This document shows positions 49,713-58,937 of a stretch of 64,000 bases of DNA, piece by piece (position 1 is the first letter of the stretch; each line of letters starts with the position of its first letter). The position numbers and the translations under genes were made by a program. Where the stretch lies: NCBI GenBank assembly GCA_910579225.1, contig CAJTTI010000002.1:124001-188000 (forward strand), read 5' to 3'. The stretch comes from an uncultured Lachnospiraceae bacterium. Its GTDB lineage: Bacteria; Bacillota; Clostridia; Lachnospirales; Lachnospiraceae. The notes beneath the pieces were generated by a model. It had not been told where the DNA came from, made no database searches, and saw only the letters and a program-made list of their open reading frames with translations.

Positions 49713-51071
49713 ATGCCAGTGGTTACATTGATTATTCCAGTATATAATGCAGAGAAATATCTGCGTCGTTGTCTGGACAGTGTGATGGAGCAGGACTTTC
49801 TGGATATGGAAGTTTTGCTTCTGGACGACGGCAGCAGCGACGGGAGTCTGGAAATCTGCCGGGGATATGAAGAAAAGGATCTGAGATTCCATGTAATCAG
49901 CAAAGAGAATACGGGAGTATCGGATACCAGAAACTTAGGAATACGTCTGGCAAAGGGAAAATACCTTCAGTTTATGGACAGTGATGACTGGCTGACAAAA
50001 GACGCAGTGGAGAGTATGGTGACAGCAGCAGAGCGGGAGCAATGCGATCTGGTGATTGCGGATTTTTATCGTGTGAAAAAAGACCGCTATGTGGAGAAAC
50101 GGCATATCAGGCGGAAAACAGTGATGAGCCGGGAAGAATTTGCCATGGAGATGGCGAAAAAACCGGCGGATTATTATTATGGAGTCATGTGGAACAAACT
50201 ATACCGCCGGGAGATTGTCGGGCAACATGGAATTTCCTGTGACACCTCTATGAACTGGTGCGAAGATTTTCTCTTTAATCTGGAATATATCCGATATGCA
50301 GATCGTTTTCTTGCGCTGCAGAAACCCGCGTATTATTATATGAAGCGAAAGGGAAGCCTGGTGGCTACAGAAGCTGTGTCTGTGGATACAGTCCGGGTGA
50401 AGCTGGAACTTCTGGAGCGATATAAATCGTTGTATCAGAGTATGGGGCTGTATGAGGAACATAAGCTGAAGATTAATTCTTATATTGTTGCCATTGCCAG
50501 AGACGGAGGCGCGGGGCGGATGAATCCCAGAAAGCGGAAGCTTTCTCCGGAGGATGTGATACCAGAGGAAGAAAGAATCCGTTATCAGCATGTGGAACAT
50601 ACATTTGCTCCGGTTTATGATGAGTGGTCAAGTATTTTAATTTTGGGCACATTCCCGTCGGTAAAGTCCAGGGAGCAGAATTTTTATTACGGACATCCTC
50701 AGAACCGTTTCTGGAAGGTCTTGGCGCGCCTGACGGGGGAAGAACTGCCGGGGACTGTGGAAGAGAAGAAGGCGATGCTGCTGAAACATCATATTGCAGT
50801 CTGGGATGTGGTTCAGAGCTGCGATATCATTGGTTCCAGCGACAGTAGCATTAAGAATGTAGTTCCGGCAGATATTCCAGGAATTCTGAAAGACAGCCGG
50901 ATTAGCAGGATTTTTGCCAACGGAGAGAAAGCGTATAAGCTGTACAGGAAGTACAGTGAGGAGCAGACAGGAATTAAGGCAGTCAAACTGCCATCCTCCA
51001 GTCCGGCCAATGCGGTCTTTTCACTGGACCGCCTGGCTGAGACATGGGGCGCGCTGATCTGTGACGAATGA
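49713..51071 (+). CDS. Fusion: family 2 glycosyltransferase + hypoxanthine-DNA glycosylase
   Basis: A 452-residue single frame joining two unrelated enzymes. Residues 1 to about 280 are a GT-A glycosyltransferase (VTLIIPVYNAEKYLRRCLDS, LLLDDGSSDGS and the DxD-type FMDSDDW at 88-93). Residues about 289-452 are a complete DNA-deoxyinosine glycosylase of the UDG superfamily (HTFAPVYDEWSSILILGTFP, FYYGHPQNRFWKVLA, KLPSSSPAN). The join is a basic linker (GRMNPRKRKLSPEDVIPEEE) with no stop or separate start with a ribosome site. AGAGGAGAGG precedes the ATG. It may be a deletion fusion in this strain or a conserved architecture. Confidence 0.85.
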   Translation: MPVVTLIIPVYNAEKYLRRCLDSVMEQDFLDMEVLLLDDGSSDGSLEICRGYEEKDLRFHVISKENTGVSDTRNLGIRLAKGKYLQFMDSDDWLTKDAVESMVTAAEREQCDLVIADFYRVKKDRYVEKRHIRRKTVMSREEFAMEMAKKPADYYYGVMWNKLYRREIVGQHGISCDTSMNWCEDFLFNLEYIRYADRFLALQKPAYYYMKRKGSLVATEAVSVDTVRVKLELLERYKSLYQSMGLYEEHKLKINSYIVAIARDGGAGRMNPRKRKLSPEDVIPEEERIRYQHVEHTFAPVYDEWSSILILGTFPSVKSREQNFYYGHPQNRFWKVLARLTGEELPGTVEEKKAMLLKHHIAVWDVVQSCDIIGSSDSSIKNVVPADIPGILKDSRISRIFANGEKAYKLYRKYSEEQTGIKAVKLPSSSPANAVFSLDRLAETWGALICDE

Positions 51072-51098
51072 AAAACAATCTATTAAGAGGTGAAAGAA

Positions 51099-51560
51099 AT
51101 GGCATTTGAGAAAGCAAAAGAATATCTGAAAGGATATGGCCTGGAGGATCGGATTAAGGTATTTGACACTTCCAGTGCAACTGTGGAACTGGCGGCGGAG
51201 GCGGTGGGATGTGAACCGGCCCGGATCGCCAAAACCTTGTCCTTTCAGGTGGGAGATGAGTGCATCCTTGTGGTGGCCGCAGGAGACGCCAGAGTCGATA
51301 ATAAAAAATATAAGGCGCAGTTCCATACCAAGGCGAAGATGCTTTCCTTTGAAGAGGTAGAGGAACTGACCGGACATGCAGTAGGCGGAGTGTGCCCTTT
51401 TGGAGTGAAAGAGGGTGTAAAAGTGTATCTGGACGAGTCCCTTCGCCGGTTCGGGAAAGTGTATCCGGCCTGTGGAAGCAGCAACAGTGCGGCGGAGCTG
51501 ACGCTGCAGGAGCTGGAGTGCACTTCAAGGTATGAAGCGTGGATTGATGTGTGCAAATAA
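51099..51560 (+). CDS. YbaK/EbsC-type aminoacyl-tRNA deacylase
   Basis: A 153-residue protein of the YbaK/ProX editing fold, which hydrolyses mischarged Cys- or Ala-tRNA-Pro and related species. Typical motifs are EPARIAKTLSFQVGD, the Lys-containing DNKKYKAQF and GGVCPFGVKEGVKVYLDESL. The start at ATG 51099 has AAGAGG 8 bases upstream; GTG 51090 overlaps that site. It is probably co-transcribed with the preceding fusion gene (27-base gap). Confidence 0.88.
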   Translation: MAFEKAKEYLKGYGLEDRIKVFDTSSATVELAAEAVGCEPARIAKTLSFQVGDECILVVAAGDARVDNKKYKAQFHTKAKMLSFEEVEELTGHAVGGVCPFGVKEGVKVYLDESLRRFGKVYPACGSSNSAAELTLQELECTSRYEAWIDVCK

Positions 51561-51669
51561 TAGCCGGACGGTCATGTTGATTTTCGGGTGAACAGTTGCC
51601 GGCAGAGCTCTTGCGCGGCGGAATAAAATCGTTTATACTTTTTGTATCTTAACTAAAAGAGAGGAGAAT

Positions 51670-52695
51670 ATGAAAATGAACTATGAAGACGTGTTAAGAG
51701 AAGCCCGTGGCTGCATCGGGGATTCCTGCAAAGTCTGCGGAATCTGCAACGGCGTAGGATGCAGGAACCGGATTCCGGGACCGGGCGCCAAAGGGGTGGG
51801 GGATACGGCCATCCGCAACTATCAGAAATGGCAGGAGATTCGGGTCAATATGGATACTCTGCATGCGAACGTTCCGGTGGATACTTCTCTGGAACTGTTC
51901 GGGAAGAAATTCCGTTTTCCGTTTTTCGCAGGGCCCGTAGGTGCAGTAAATATGCATTACAGTGATAAATATGATGATTTGGCGTATAATAATGTACTGG
52001 TAGATGCCTGTGCAAAGGCCGGTATTGTGGCGTTCACCGGAGACGGAATGAATGCAAAAGTGGTGGAAAGCGCGGCTGCAGCCATCAAAGAAGCAAATGG
52101 TATGGGAGTGCCGACCATTAAGCCGTGGAATCTGGAAACGATTCAAGGGAAAATGGAACTGGTGAAGAAAGCAGGAGCATTTGCTATTGCCATGGATGTG
52201 GATGCAGCAGGGCTTCCGTTTCTGAAGAATATGGAGCCGCCTGCAGGCAGCAAGACCGTGGACGAGCTTCGTCAGATTGCAGAGATGGCAGGAGTTCCCT
52301 TTATCGTAAAAGGAATCATGACAGAAAAGGCAGCGCGGAAAGCAGAAGAGGCCGGTGCAGCGGCGATAGTTGTCTCCAATCATGGAGGCAGAGTACTGGA
52401 TCAGTGTCCGGCCACCGCAGAAGTGCTTCCGGGTATTGTGGAAGCAGTGGGTGGACGGATGAAAGTGCTGGTTGACGGAGGTATCCGAAGCGGCGTGGAC
52501 ATTTTTAAAGCCCTTGCTCTAGGTGCAGATGGCGTTGTGATTGCCAGACCTTTTGTAACTGCCGTTTACGGCGGCGGTGCAGAAGGTGTGCAGTGTTATG
52601 TGGAAAAGCTGGGAGCTGAGCTTGCAGATACTATGGCTATGTGCGGTGCATCTACACTGAATGAGATCTCCAGGGAAATGGTCTGGAGGTCGTAG
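51670..52695 (+). CDS. FMN-dependent alpha-hydroxy-acid dehydrogenase/oxidase
   Basis: TIM-barrel flavoenzyme of the lactate/glycolate oxidase family, 341 residues. The phosphate-binding loops VDGGIRSGVDIFKALALGAD and ARPF near the C-terminus and VVSNHGGRVLDQCPAT (with the catalytic His and Arg) are intact. An unusual N-terminal Cys-rich stretch (CIGDSCKVCGICNGVGCRNR, residues 12-31) could hold an Fe-S cluster or zinc, as seen in related anaerobe proteins. AGAGGAGA precedes the start. It is followed by rubrerythrin, suggesting a link to peroxide handling. Confidence 0.87.
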   Translation: MKMNYEDVLREARGCIGDSCKVCGICNGVGCRNRIPGPGAKGVGDTAIRNYQKWQEIRVNMDTLHANVPVDTSLELFGKKFRFPFFAGPVGAVNMHYSDKYDDLAYNNVLVDACAKAGIVAFTGDGMNAKVVESAAAAIKEANGMGVPTIKPWNLETIQGKMELVKKAGAFAIAMDVDAAGLPFLKNMEPPAGSKTVDELRQIAEMAGVPFIVKGIMTEKAARKAEEAGAAAIVVSNHGGRVLDQCPATAEVLPGIVEAVGGRMKVLVDGGIRSGVDIFKALALGADGVVIARPFVTAVYGGGAEGVQCYVEKLGAELADTMAMCGASTLNEISREMVWRS

Positions 52696-52718
52696 ACTGA
52701 AAAAAGGAGAACAGTGAG

Positions 52719-53252
52719 ATGGAACTGAAAGGGAGCAAGACAGAGCAGAACCTGATTGCTGCATTTGCGGGTGAATCCGAAGCGCGGAATAAGTATACCT
52801 ATTATGCGGCCAAAGCCCATGAAGATGGTTATGAGCAGATTGCAAATCTGTTTCAGGAGACTGCAGACAATGAAAAAGCCCATGCGAAGCTGTGGTTTGA
52901 AGCGCTTCGAGGGATTCATACGACAGAAGAAAATCTCAAAGATGCAGCGGCAGGCGAGCATTTTGAGTGGAGCGAGATGTATGCAACATTTGCAAAGGAA
53001 GCAAAAGAAGAAGGCTTTGACCGGCTGGCGTCTCTGTTTGAACTGGTGGCGAAGGTCGAGAAAGAGCATGAGGAACGATATCTTAAGCTTTTGGAGAATG
53101 TGGAAAACGGGCTCGTATTTTCAAAGGATGGTGATACCGTCTGGGTATGTATGAATTGTGGTCATATCCATACAGGAAAGGTTGCTCCTTCCATTTGTCC
53201 TGTCTGTTCTTATCCCCAAGGGTATTTTGAAGAGAAAAAGAGGAATTATTAA
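52719..53252 (+). CDS. rbr: Rubrerythrin
   Basis: Non-haem di-iron peroxidase of anaerobes, 177 residues. The N-terminal ferritin-like four-helix bundle carries the Glu/His ligands (AFAGESEARNKYTYYA, DNEKAH, and the later EKEHEERY). The C-terminal rubredoxin domain has CMNCGHIHTG and CPVCSYP. AAAGGAG precedes the ATG, 23 bases after the oxidase gene. Together they may form a small oxidative-stress operon. Confidence 0.96.
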   Translation: MELKGSKTEQNLIAAFAGESEARNKYTYYAAKAHEDGYEQIANLFQETADNEKAHAKLWFEALRGIHTTEENLKDAAAGEHFEWSEMYATFAKEAKEEGFDRLASLFELVAKVEKEHEERYLKLLENVENGLVFSKDGDTVWVCMNCGHIHTGKVAPSICPVCSYPQGYFEEKKRNY

Positions 53253-53263
53253 TAAAAGGATAG

Positions 53264-53310
53264 AAAAGCTCTGCTGCAGTTTCTGGAAAAGAAAAGCAGC
53301 AGAGCTTTTT
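53264..53310. terminator. Terminator after rubrerythrin, usable from both sides
   Basis: AAAAGCTCTGCTGC (53264-53277) pairs with GCAGCAGAGCTTTT (53296-53309) and runs into T residues; A residues on the left let it serve the convergent kinase gene. Confidence 0.9.
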
Positions 53311-53353
53311 AAACAAATTCGGGTTCAGATAATGATAAAAGCAGAGGAATGGA

Positions 53354-56300
53354 TTAAGGCAGTTGCTGAAGATTCAGCCAGAAATCCATGCGCTCCATGA
53401 GCAAAGGGATATCCAGCGGTTTTGCAATATGTTCATTCATTCCCGCTTCACGGCCTGCTGCAATATCATCCGCAGAGACATTGGCAGACAAGGCAAGAAT
53501 GGGAATCACAGATGCATCCATGCGGGGCAGTTTTCGGATAGCCCGTGTGGCCTCATAGCCGTTCATGACAGGCATTTGGATGTCCATGAGAATCAGGTCA
53601 TAATAACCTTCCGGCATCTCTGCAAAACGCTGCAGGCCCTTGCGTCCATCGGAAGCGCATTCCACCATGGCTCCAATCTCACCAATCAGTTCCATAGCAA
53701 TTTCCTGGTTCAATTTGTTGTCTTCTACCAGAAGGATTCGGCATCCCCGGAAGGAGAGTTCAGAAGGACTTTCAGGAATCAGTTCCGGCTGAATAGCAGG
53801 ACATTCTGATGGATTCTGGAGACGCAGGATAACTGTGACGGTAAACTGTGATCCCTGCCCAGGGATACTTTTTACACTGATAGCGCCGCCCATCATACGT
53901 GCAATATTCTGCGCGATAGACAGGCCCAGACCTACGCCTTCCGTACGGCTGACTTCCGGGTCTTCCGCCCGGCTAAAAGGTTCAAAAATATGCTGGATAA
54001 AGGATTCTTCCATTCCGATTCCATTATCGCTGAAAATAAAATCGTAGGAACGGCAGCTGTATTCTCTGGATTCGCGTTCCAGAACAGATATTTCAAGTAA
54101 ACCTCCCGGCGGTGTGTATTTTACGGAATTGCCCAGAATATTCAGGAACATCTGCTGGAGACGCATCTGATCTCCGAAGACATTCTCATGCTGTACCTGC
54201 AGAGGATGAATCTTAAGCTGTAGATTCTTTTCCTGGATACGGGGATAGATGACGGAGGCGACTTCCATCATCAATTCATTCAGATTCAGCATATCTGACT
54301 GCAGGTCGATAATACCGGATTTGATCTGACTGATATCGAGCAGTTCGTTGAGGGTAGCCAACAGCTGCAGGCTGGCTATGGAAGCTTTTTCCAGACAGTC
54401 TTTTACCCGTTTGTGGTCATCCAGGTGATCGGCAGCGATCTTGATCATACCAATAATGCCATTCATGGGAGTACGAATATTGTGTCCCATGCAGGAGAGA
54501 AACTCTTGTTTGGATGCGTTGGCGTGGTCGGCGGCCTCACAGGCAGCCTGAAGGGCCTGCTGTTCTCTCATCTCTTTGCGTTTGCTCACTGTGACATCCT
54601 GGGCTGCGTAGACGATGGAACGGGCTTTGCCGTTTGCATCCGCCTGAGACATGACTGCAGTGCCGCGGATCCAGCCATATTCTTCCGGTCTGGTATTCGG
54701 ATGTTCCGGAAGTTTTCGATAAGCCATAGTTACGTAAGGCTGTTGCCAGTTCAATGTCTTACGAAGGTTTTGAATGCTTAAATTTTTCAGGTATTCTTCC
54801 CGGTCATCCGGATGGATAAAGTGTTCCGCATAAGCCTTAAGCCCTGTCTCGTAATCAATTTTATCATTCAGGATGTCTTTTGTTTCCTCAGACTGAGACA
54901 CGTTGCGGAACATATTCTGTTCCAGATCTGCGTAATAGGTGGCAAAGAACATACTTCCCAGAGTCCGGATAATATCGGCCTGTTCCTGCGCCCCTTTCCG
55001 ACGGAGCTCCTCCTCCAGTTTTTCCCGGGTAATGTCACGTCCGAGAATATTGATAGAGATCCGGTTCCCCTGGCGTGCATAGATGACATGTTCTTCCAGC
55101 CAGCAGACAGTAGTGTCGGAAGTACGGTACTGACAGATTTCCTCCCCGTAATCATGAGTGACGGCAGCTTTTTGATAAAGATGTTCCGGACTCATGATTT
55201 TTCGGAATATCTCATTATCTTCCGTTCTGACCACATTTTCCAGTGTTTCGTGAAAATATTGCTGGTAGCTTCCAGAAAAAATATTCTGAACTCTACTGTT
55301 TTCGTTGATCCGAATCCGCTCACATTGTCCGTTTTCGAGATATACAGTGGTCATAACGCTATAACGAGATTTGAGAATAGCTGCCAGCTGCATATCCCGC
55401 AGCGAAAGCGTATGTTCCTGACGTACGCGCTTGTCGACATTCTGCAAAGCCAGGATTGCGTGATTTGATGTACTGTACTCCTGATTGAAGTAGGCGATGA
55501 TTGCCATATAGCGATATTCATGATCATCTTCTCCGCGCCATTGACAGAGCATATCTGTTTTCTGCACAGAAGTCTCTTTGATCTGACGCAGGTTCTGCAG
55601 AGAGAAATGCTGACAGAACCGTTCCCGGTCTGCAGGATGAACCTGCTTGGCCAGGCGGGAGTCTATGATTCCGTCCCATTGAAGAGTCCATGATTTCCAT
55701 CCGGTATGCGTGTGTCCGTTTTCACGCACCAGATTAGCCTCTCCCGTGTCCAGATCAATGCTGTAGACACCAAAATTCTGCTCTCCCAAAGTACGGATTA
55801 CTTCCTGGATGTGTATACTGGCATCATCCAGTTCCAGGCTCTCCTGAAGAATATCATGGATATCTTTTATATATAGAAAGATATACTGGTCTTCCCCGAG
55901 AGAAGCCGGATCTGGTACAATCTCCATTAGATTCCAGCGGAAATCATCTCCGGAATGTCTGCGGTAACAATAGGTTAAAACTTTCTTACCAGTATTTAGA
56001 GCAGTTTTGATGTGATCAGGGTGGGTAAAAGATATGAAATTGTTCATATCATCCGGATGGATGCGACCAGTATAGATAAACTGTCCAAGCCAACTGGAAA
56101 AGATATCAATGCCATATCCAATGACCCGGTCTTCTGATCTTGTCTTTACTACTTCATAGCGATCCTGTGACAGATTGACCCGCAGAATCTTGTGATAGGT
56201 GTGGGTGATTGCCTGTACATGGGGAGCTACAGTAATGATAAATGCCGGTACCTGATCTTCCCATTGAGTTCTGACAGCTGTAATATCTACCATCTCACCA

Positions 56301-56536
56301 AAGGGATTATTATAGTTCAGCGACTGGTTTTCCTGTCGTTCACCGATTGACAGGAGCGGGCAATTGGCACAGGAATGGTCTCCAAGTTCATGACAGGGCA
56401 TACCTGTACGAATATGGGGAGATACTTCCCGTACCCGCTCATTGTAGTATAAGATTTCATGATTATCTTCCCGGATAATAAAGATGCCGGTGGTTGGAAC
56501 TGCACGTAATATTTTTTCATATTCTTTAATATCCAC
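53354..56536 (-). CDS. Soluble hybrid histidine kinase with multiple PAS domains
   Basis: A 1060-residue protein without membrane helices. An N-terminal PAS domain with a Cys-rich motif (MPCHELGDHSCANCPLL, about 46-62) and several more PAS-like domains fill residues 1-670. The histidine kinase core follows: the H-box has His685 in SCMGHNIRTPMNGI, and the ATPase motifs are NILGNSVKYT, DNGIGME and GVGLGLSIAQNI. A receiver domain (about 929-1055) has an Asp acceptor near 985 (LILMDIQMP). No HPt domain is fused. The Cys motif could sense redox or bind metal. It is convergent with rubrerythrin and not in an obvious operon. Confidence 0.9.
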   Translation of the reverse strand: MDIKEYEKILRAVPTTGIFIIREDNHEILYYNERVREVSPHIRTGMPCHELGDHSCANCPLLSIGERQENQSLNYNNPFGEMVDITAVRTQWEDQVPAFIITVAPHVQAITHTYHKILRVNLSQDRYEVVKTRSEDRVIGYGIDIFSSWLGQFIYTGRIHPDDMNNFISFTHPDHIKTALNTGKKVLTYCYRRHSGDDFRWNLMEIVPDPASLGEDQYIFLYIKDIHDILQESLELDDASIHIQEVIRTLGEQNFGVYSIDLDTGEANLVRENGHTHTGWKSWTLQWDGIIDSRLAKQVHPADRERFCQHFSLQNLRQIKETSVQKTDMLCQWRGEDDHEYRYMAIIAYFNQEYSTSNHAILALQNVDKRVRQEHTLSLRDMQLAAILKSRYSVMTTVYLENGQCERIRINENSRVQNIFSGSYQQYFHETLENVVRTEDNEIFRKIMSPEHLYQKAAVTHDYGEEICQYRTSDTTVCWLEEHVIYARQGNRISINILGRDITREKLEEELRRKGAQEQADIIRTLGSMFFATYYADLEQNMFRNVSQSEETKDILNDKIDYETGLKAYAEHFIHPDDREEYLKNLSIQNLRKTLNWQQPYVTMAYRKLPEHPNTRPEEYGWIRGTAVMSQADANGKARSIVYAAQDVTVSKRKEMREQQALQAACEAADHANASKQEFLSCMGHNIRTPMNGIIGMIKIAADHLDDHKRVKDCLEKASIASLQLLATLNELLDISQIKSGIIDLQSDMLNLNELMMEVASVIYPRIQEKNLQLKIHPLQVQHENVFGDQMRLQQMFLNILGNSVKYTPPGGLLEISVLERESREYSCRSYDFIFSDNGIGMEESFIQHIFEPFSRAEDPEVSRTEGVGLGLSIAQNIARMMGGAISVKSIPGQGSQFTVTVILRLQNPSECPAIQPELIPESPSELSFRGCRILLVEDNKLNQEIAMELIGEIGAMVECASDGRKGLQRFAEMPEGYYDLILMDIQMPVMNGYEATRAIRKLPRMDASVIPILALSANVSADDIAAGREAGMNEHIAKPLDIPLLMERMDFWLNLQQLP

Positions 56537-56556
56537 AATTTCACCTGTGTCAGCTG

Positions 56557-57012
56557 TTATTTTTCTTCTGAAGGGGTTTCTTTGGAAGCGAACGTGTTTG
56601 TCTCCGTTTCCAGGTCAGAAACCACATTGATTGCAGGCTTTACGGCAGGCTCCGTCATGGTACACTTACCATCAAAGCATCCTCCGTCATCCACAATCAA
56701 AGACTTTGTAGTGACATTTCCAATGACCTTTCCGGTAGAAAGAACCTCCAGTTTTTCATGAGAGATGATGTCTCCGTCTACTTTTCCGGAGATCATTACA
56801 TTGTGTGCTGTAATATTGCCTTTGACACGGCCCTCTGAACCAAGAATGAGAGTTTGCTCGCAATAGCAGTCTCCGTTCAAAGTTCCGTCAATCCGGATGG
56901 TCTCCGGAGCAGTCAGGTTGCCGTTCAGAACGGCGCCAAGACCAATGATTGTACTGATCTTTCCGGATGTTTCAGTTACAGTTGGGGTATCTTTTTTTGT
57001 CTTTCCTAACAT
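56557..57012 (-). CDS. Bactofilin
   Basis: Self-polymerising cytoskeletal protein, 151 residues. The central beta-helix (about 20-115) is made of short repeats such as IDGTLNGDCYCEQTLILG and ISGKVDGDIISHEKLEVLS; N- and C-terminal tails are disordered. It probably scaffolds envelope enzymes, and the upstream gene encodes an M23-type envelope protein, a recurrent pairing. Its 5' region carries a copy of the dispersed structured element. AGGAG precedes the ATG. Confidence 0.93.
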   Translation of the reverse strand: MLGKTKKDTPTVTETSGKISTIIGLGAVLNGNLTAPETIRIDGTLNGDCYCEQTLILGSEGRVKGNITAHNVMISGKVDGDIISHEKLEVLSTGKVIGNVTTKSLIVDDGGCFDGKCTMTEPAVKPAINVVSDLETETNTFASKETPSEEK

Positions 57013-57037
57013 AATACATCTCCTGATTCAAAGTTAC

Positions 57038-57111
57038 GCATCTGTCCTTCGTCCGAAAGAATTTCTGTCCGCTGTATGCGCAGAAATCTTTCCGGACAGT
57101 TGGGCAGACAC
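57038..57111 (-). ncRNA. Structured element, copy C, in the bactofilin 5' region
   Basis: Read on the minus strand: P1 GTGTCTG (57111-57105)/CAGATGC (57044-57038), P2 GTCCG (57097-57093)/CGGAC (57055-57051), P3 AAAGATTTCTG (57091-57081)/CAGAAATTCTTT (57067-57056, one bulge) and P4 CGC/GCG. The tail GATGCGTAACTTTGAA leads to AGGAG. The architecture is the same as at 11218 and 41074 with different paired bases in P1, P2 and P4. Confidence 0.7.
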
Positions 57112-57126
57112 TGATTTTTATCGTTT

Positions 57127-57876
57127 TTAACCACGTGCGTCGATGACAGAGAGCGGGTCCAAAGGTGCTTCCTCGAAGATAATCTGATAGTCAAGCCGCG
57201 TCTCATCGGCAGTGATATTGAGCAGAACATCTCCGGCATGAACCTGGGCGCCTTCTTCCACTGCGGTTTCTGCTCCCTGATAGCAGAGGTAGCGGGTAGT
57301 ATACCCAGTCTCATGAGCTATTTCGATGATATGCTGATAGATATCATCGGAGCTTAAGGTGATGACTGTGCCATCGCCGGCTGCTGTAACTGTGCCGCCG
57401 GTATAAGTGCTGATCGAGAGATACGGTTGTTCTTCTGTATAAGAAGAAAGAAGGACGCTTGCTCCGGAGTAGGGGTATCTTCCCGGGAAAGCGGGGTTGG
57501 CTGCAGGATCTTCAGGTTCTTCTTCGGCAGCTTCTGCCTCAGCTTGTTCTGCTTTTGTCTGTTCGATCTCCTGTCGGAGTGCCGCATTCTCTTCTGAGAG
57601 AGTTGTTTTATCGTTGTTCAGCTGTTCTTTCTCTTCCGTAAGCTGTTGTACCAATTCTTCCTGTGTCGTAATCTGTGTCTGCAGCGCTGCTCTTGCTTTT
57701 TGATCTATGGAGAACTCATAAGCAAGCCATCCGGTAACAGCAATCAGTAGACATAACAGTACGGGAAAAATACGAAGTACGGGTAAGGGAATGTTAAACT
57801 GCCGATTTTCCCGTCCGGTATTGGAGATCAGGAGTACTGACAGAGATTCCTTACGCTTATGTCTTTGATGATTCAT
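57127..57876 (-). CDS. Membrane-anchored M23-like protein with degenerate active site
   Basis: A 249-residue protein with one N-terminal membrane helix (about 30-50), a coiled coil (about 58-115, rich in Gln/Glu/Lys) and a C-terminal LytM-like beta domain (about 140-245). The domain keeps the fold pattern HETGYTTRYLCYQG and VEEGAQVHAGDVLLNI, but the catalytic HxH ending is replaced by LDYQIIFEE and the first HxxxD is absent. It is probably a non-catalytic regulator of wall hydrolases. The start at 57876 has AGGAGG 8 bases upstream. It lies upstream of bactofilin and likely works with it in the envelope. Confidence 0.8.
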   Translation of the reverse strand: MNHQRHKRKESLSVLLISNTGRENRQFNIPLPVLRIFPVLLCLLIAVTGWLAYEFSIDQKARAALQTQITTQEELVQQLTEEKEQLNNDKTTLSEENAALRQEIEQTKAEQAEAEAAEEEPEDPAANPAFPGRYPYSGASVLLSSYTEEQPYLSISTYTGGTVTAAGDGTVITLSSDDIYQHIIEIAHETGYTTRYLCYQGAETAVEEGAQVHAGDVLLNITADETRLDYQIIFEEAPLDPLSVIDARG

Positions 57877-57931
57877 AACTAAAACCTCCTGTGTATCATC
57901 ATACCATAAATTGCACAAAAGAGGAAGCCAG

Positions 57932-57960
57932 TAAAACAGGGATGTAAAAAACATCCCTGT
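57932..57960 (-). terminator. Terminator after the S1-domain gene
   Basis: ACAGGGATGT and ACATCCCTGT form a perfect 10-bp stem (57936-57945/57951-57960), followed on the minus strand by TTTT. Confidence 0.8.
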
Positions 57961-57984
57961 CAAAAAGCGTTGGCCGTGTATGGA

Positions 57985-58749
57985 TTACAGTTTCAGGTTG
58001 GCAAGAAGAGAACCCAGATTTGTAGATATGTTCTCACTCTTGGGGATCTTGTAGTCACGGCTGTGATCGCTTTCTTCCGCAGGTTTGTCAAGAAGTGCTT
58101 TCATGCTGAGCGAAAGTTTGCCGTCTTTGATGGCGATAACTTTGACTTTTACGGTATCTCCTTCTTTTAATACCTTGTCAGGAGAGGTGATGCGTTTGTC
58201 AGAAATTTGCGATACGTGCACAAGACCGGACAGACCATTTTCCAGGCGAACGAAAGCGCCATAATCTTTCAGGGTCTCCACAGTCCCATCCATAATATCC
58301 CCCACATTTGTCTGCTCCATGGCTGTCTGGCGCTCCTGAGCAGCTTTTTCGCGGGCTTCTTCTCTCAAGATCTCTCTTGCAGAAAGAACAAGACGTTTTT
58401 TCTGCGGGTCGGCGGTGATAACACGTACACGTATCTTCTTGTGCAGCCATTCGTTCAGGTCATCCACATGCGCCAGAGACAGACGGGATGCGGGGATAAA
58501 GCCGCGGACATTTTCTACATATGCGATTACGCCTGCATTGACGATACCGCCGATCTTGACGCTCAGAACCGTCTTTTCCTTCAGATATTCGTTCAGTGTT
58601 GCCCACACGGGATCCATCTCATCCGATGTTTCCTGAGTCTCTTCTGCGGCTTTATAAGAAGCCTCCAGCTCTTCAGCCAGATCATCCATAGTCGTGGCTT
58701 CCTGGTTTTCTGCTTTTTCTTCGATTTTTCCTTCCATCATTTCTTCCAT
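57985..58749 (-). CDS. S1-domain RNA-binding protein
   Basis: A 254-residue protein with an acidic N-terminus (about 1-60) and two S1 domains: a first degenerate one (about 65-130, AYVENVRGFIPASRLSL) and a canonical second one (about 155-225, GTVETLKDYGAFVRLENGLS). It resembles the short RpsA-like proteins of Firmicutes involved in translation or RNA turnover. The start at 58749 has GAGGAG 9 bases upstream; a longer frame reaches 58818. It is monocistronic, with a terminator at 57932. Confidence 0.85.
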   Translation of the reverse strand: MEEMMEGKIEEKAENQEATTMDDLAEELEASYKAAEETQETSDEMDPVWATLNEYLKEKTVLSVKIGGIVNAGVIAYVENVRGFIPASRLSLAHVDDLNEWLHKKIRVRVITADPQKKRLVLSAREILREEAREKAAQERQTAMEQTNVGDIMDGTVETLKDYGAFVRLENGLSGLVHVSQISDKRITSPDKVLKEGDTVKVKVIAIKDGKLSLSMKALLDKPAEESDHSRDYKIPKSENISTNLGSLLANLKL

Positions 58750-58867
58750 ATTGTGAATCTCCTCATAAATAAATTTTGTCACTGCTTCTATTATAGGGGG
58801 AAATCCCAATAAAAGCAAATGGATATTCTTGTTTTTTTACAGTTTTTAAATAAAAATTGAAAAAATT

Positions 58868-58896
58868 TTGAGATCAGAAAAGGTTTATGTTACAAT
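58868..58896 (+). promoter_or_regulatory. Promoter of the CgeB-like gene
   Basis: TTGAGA (58868-58873), 17-base spacer, TACAAT (58891-58896). Confidence 0.7.
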
Positions 58897-58937
58897 GTAT
58901 GAAATTATAGTGAATATATAAAGGAGTACAGGGTCCG

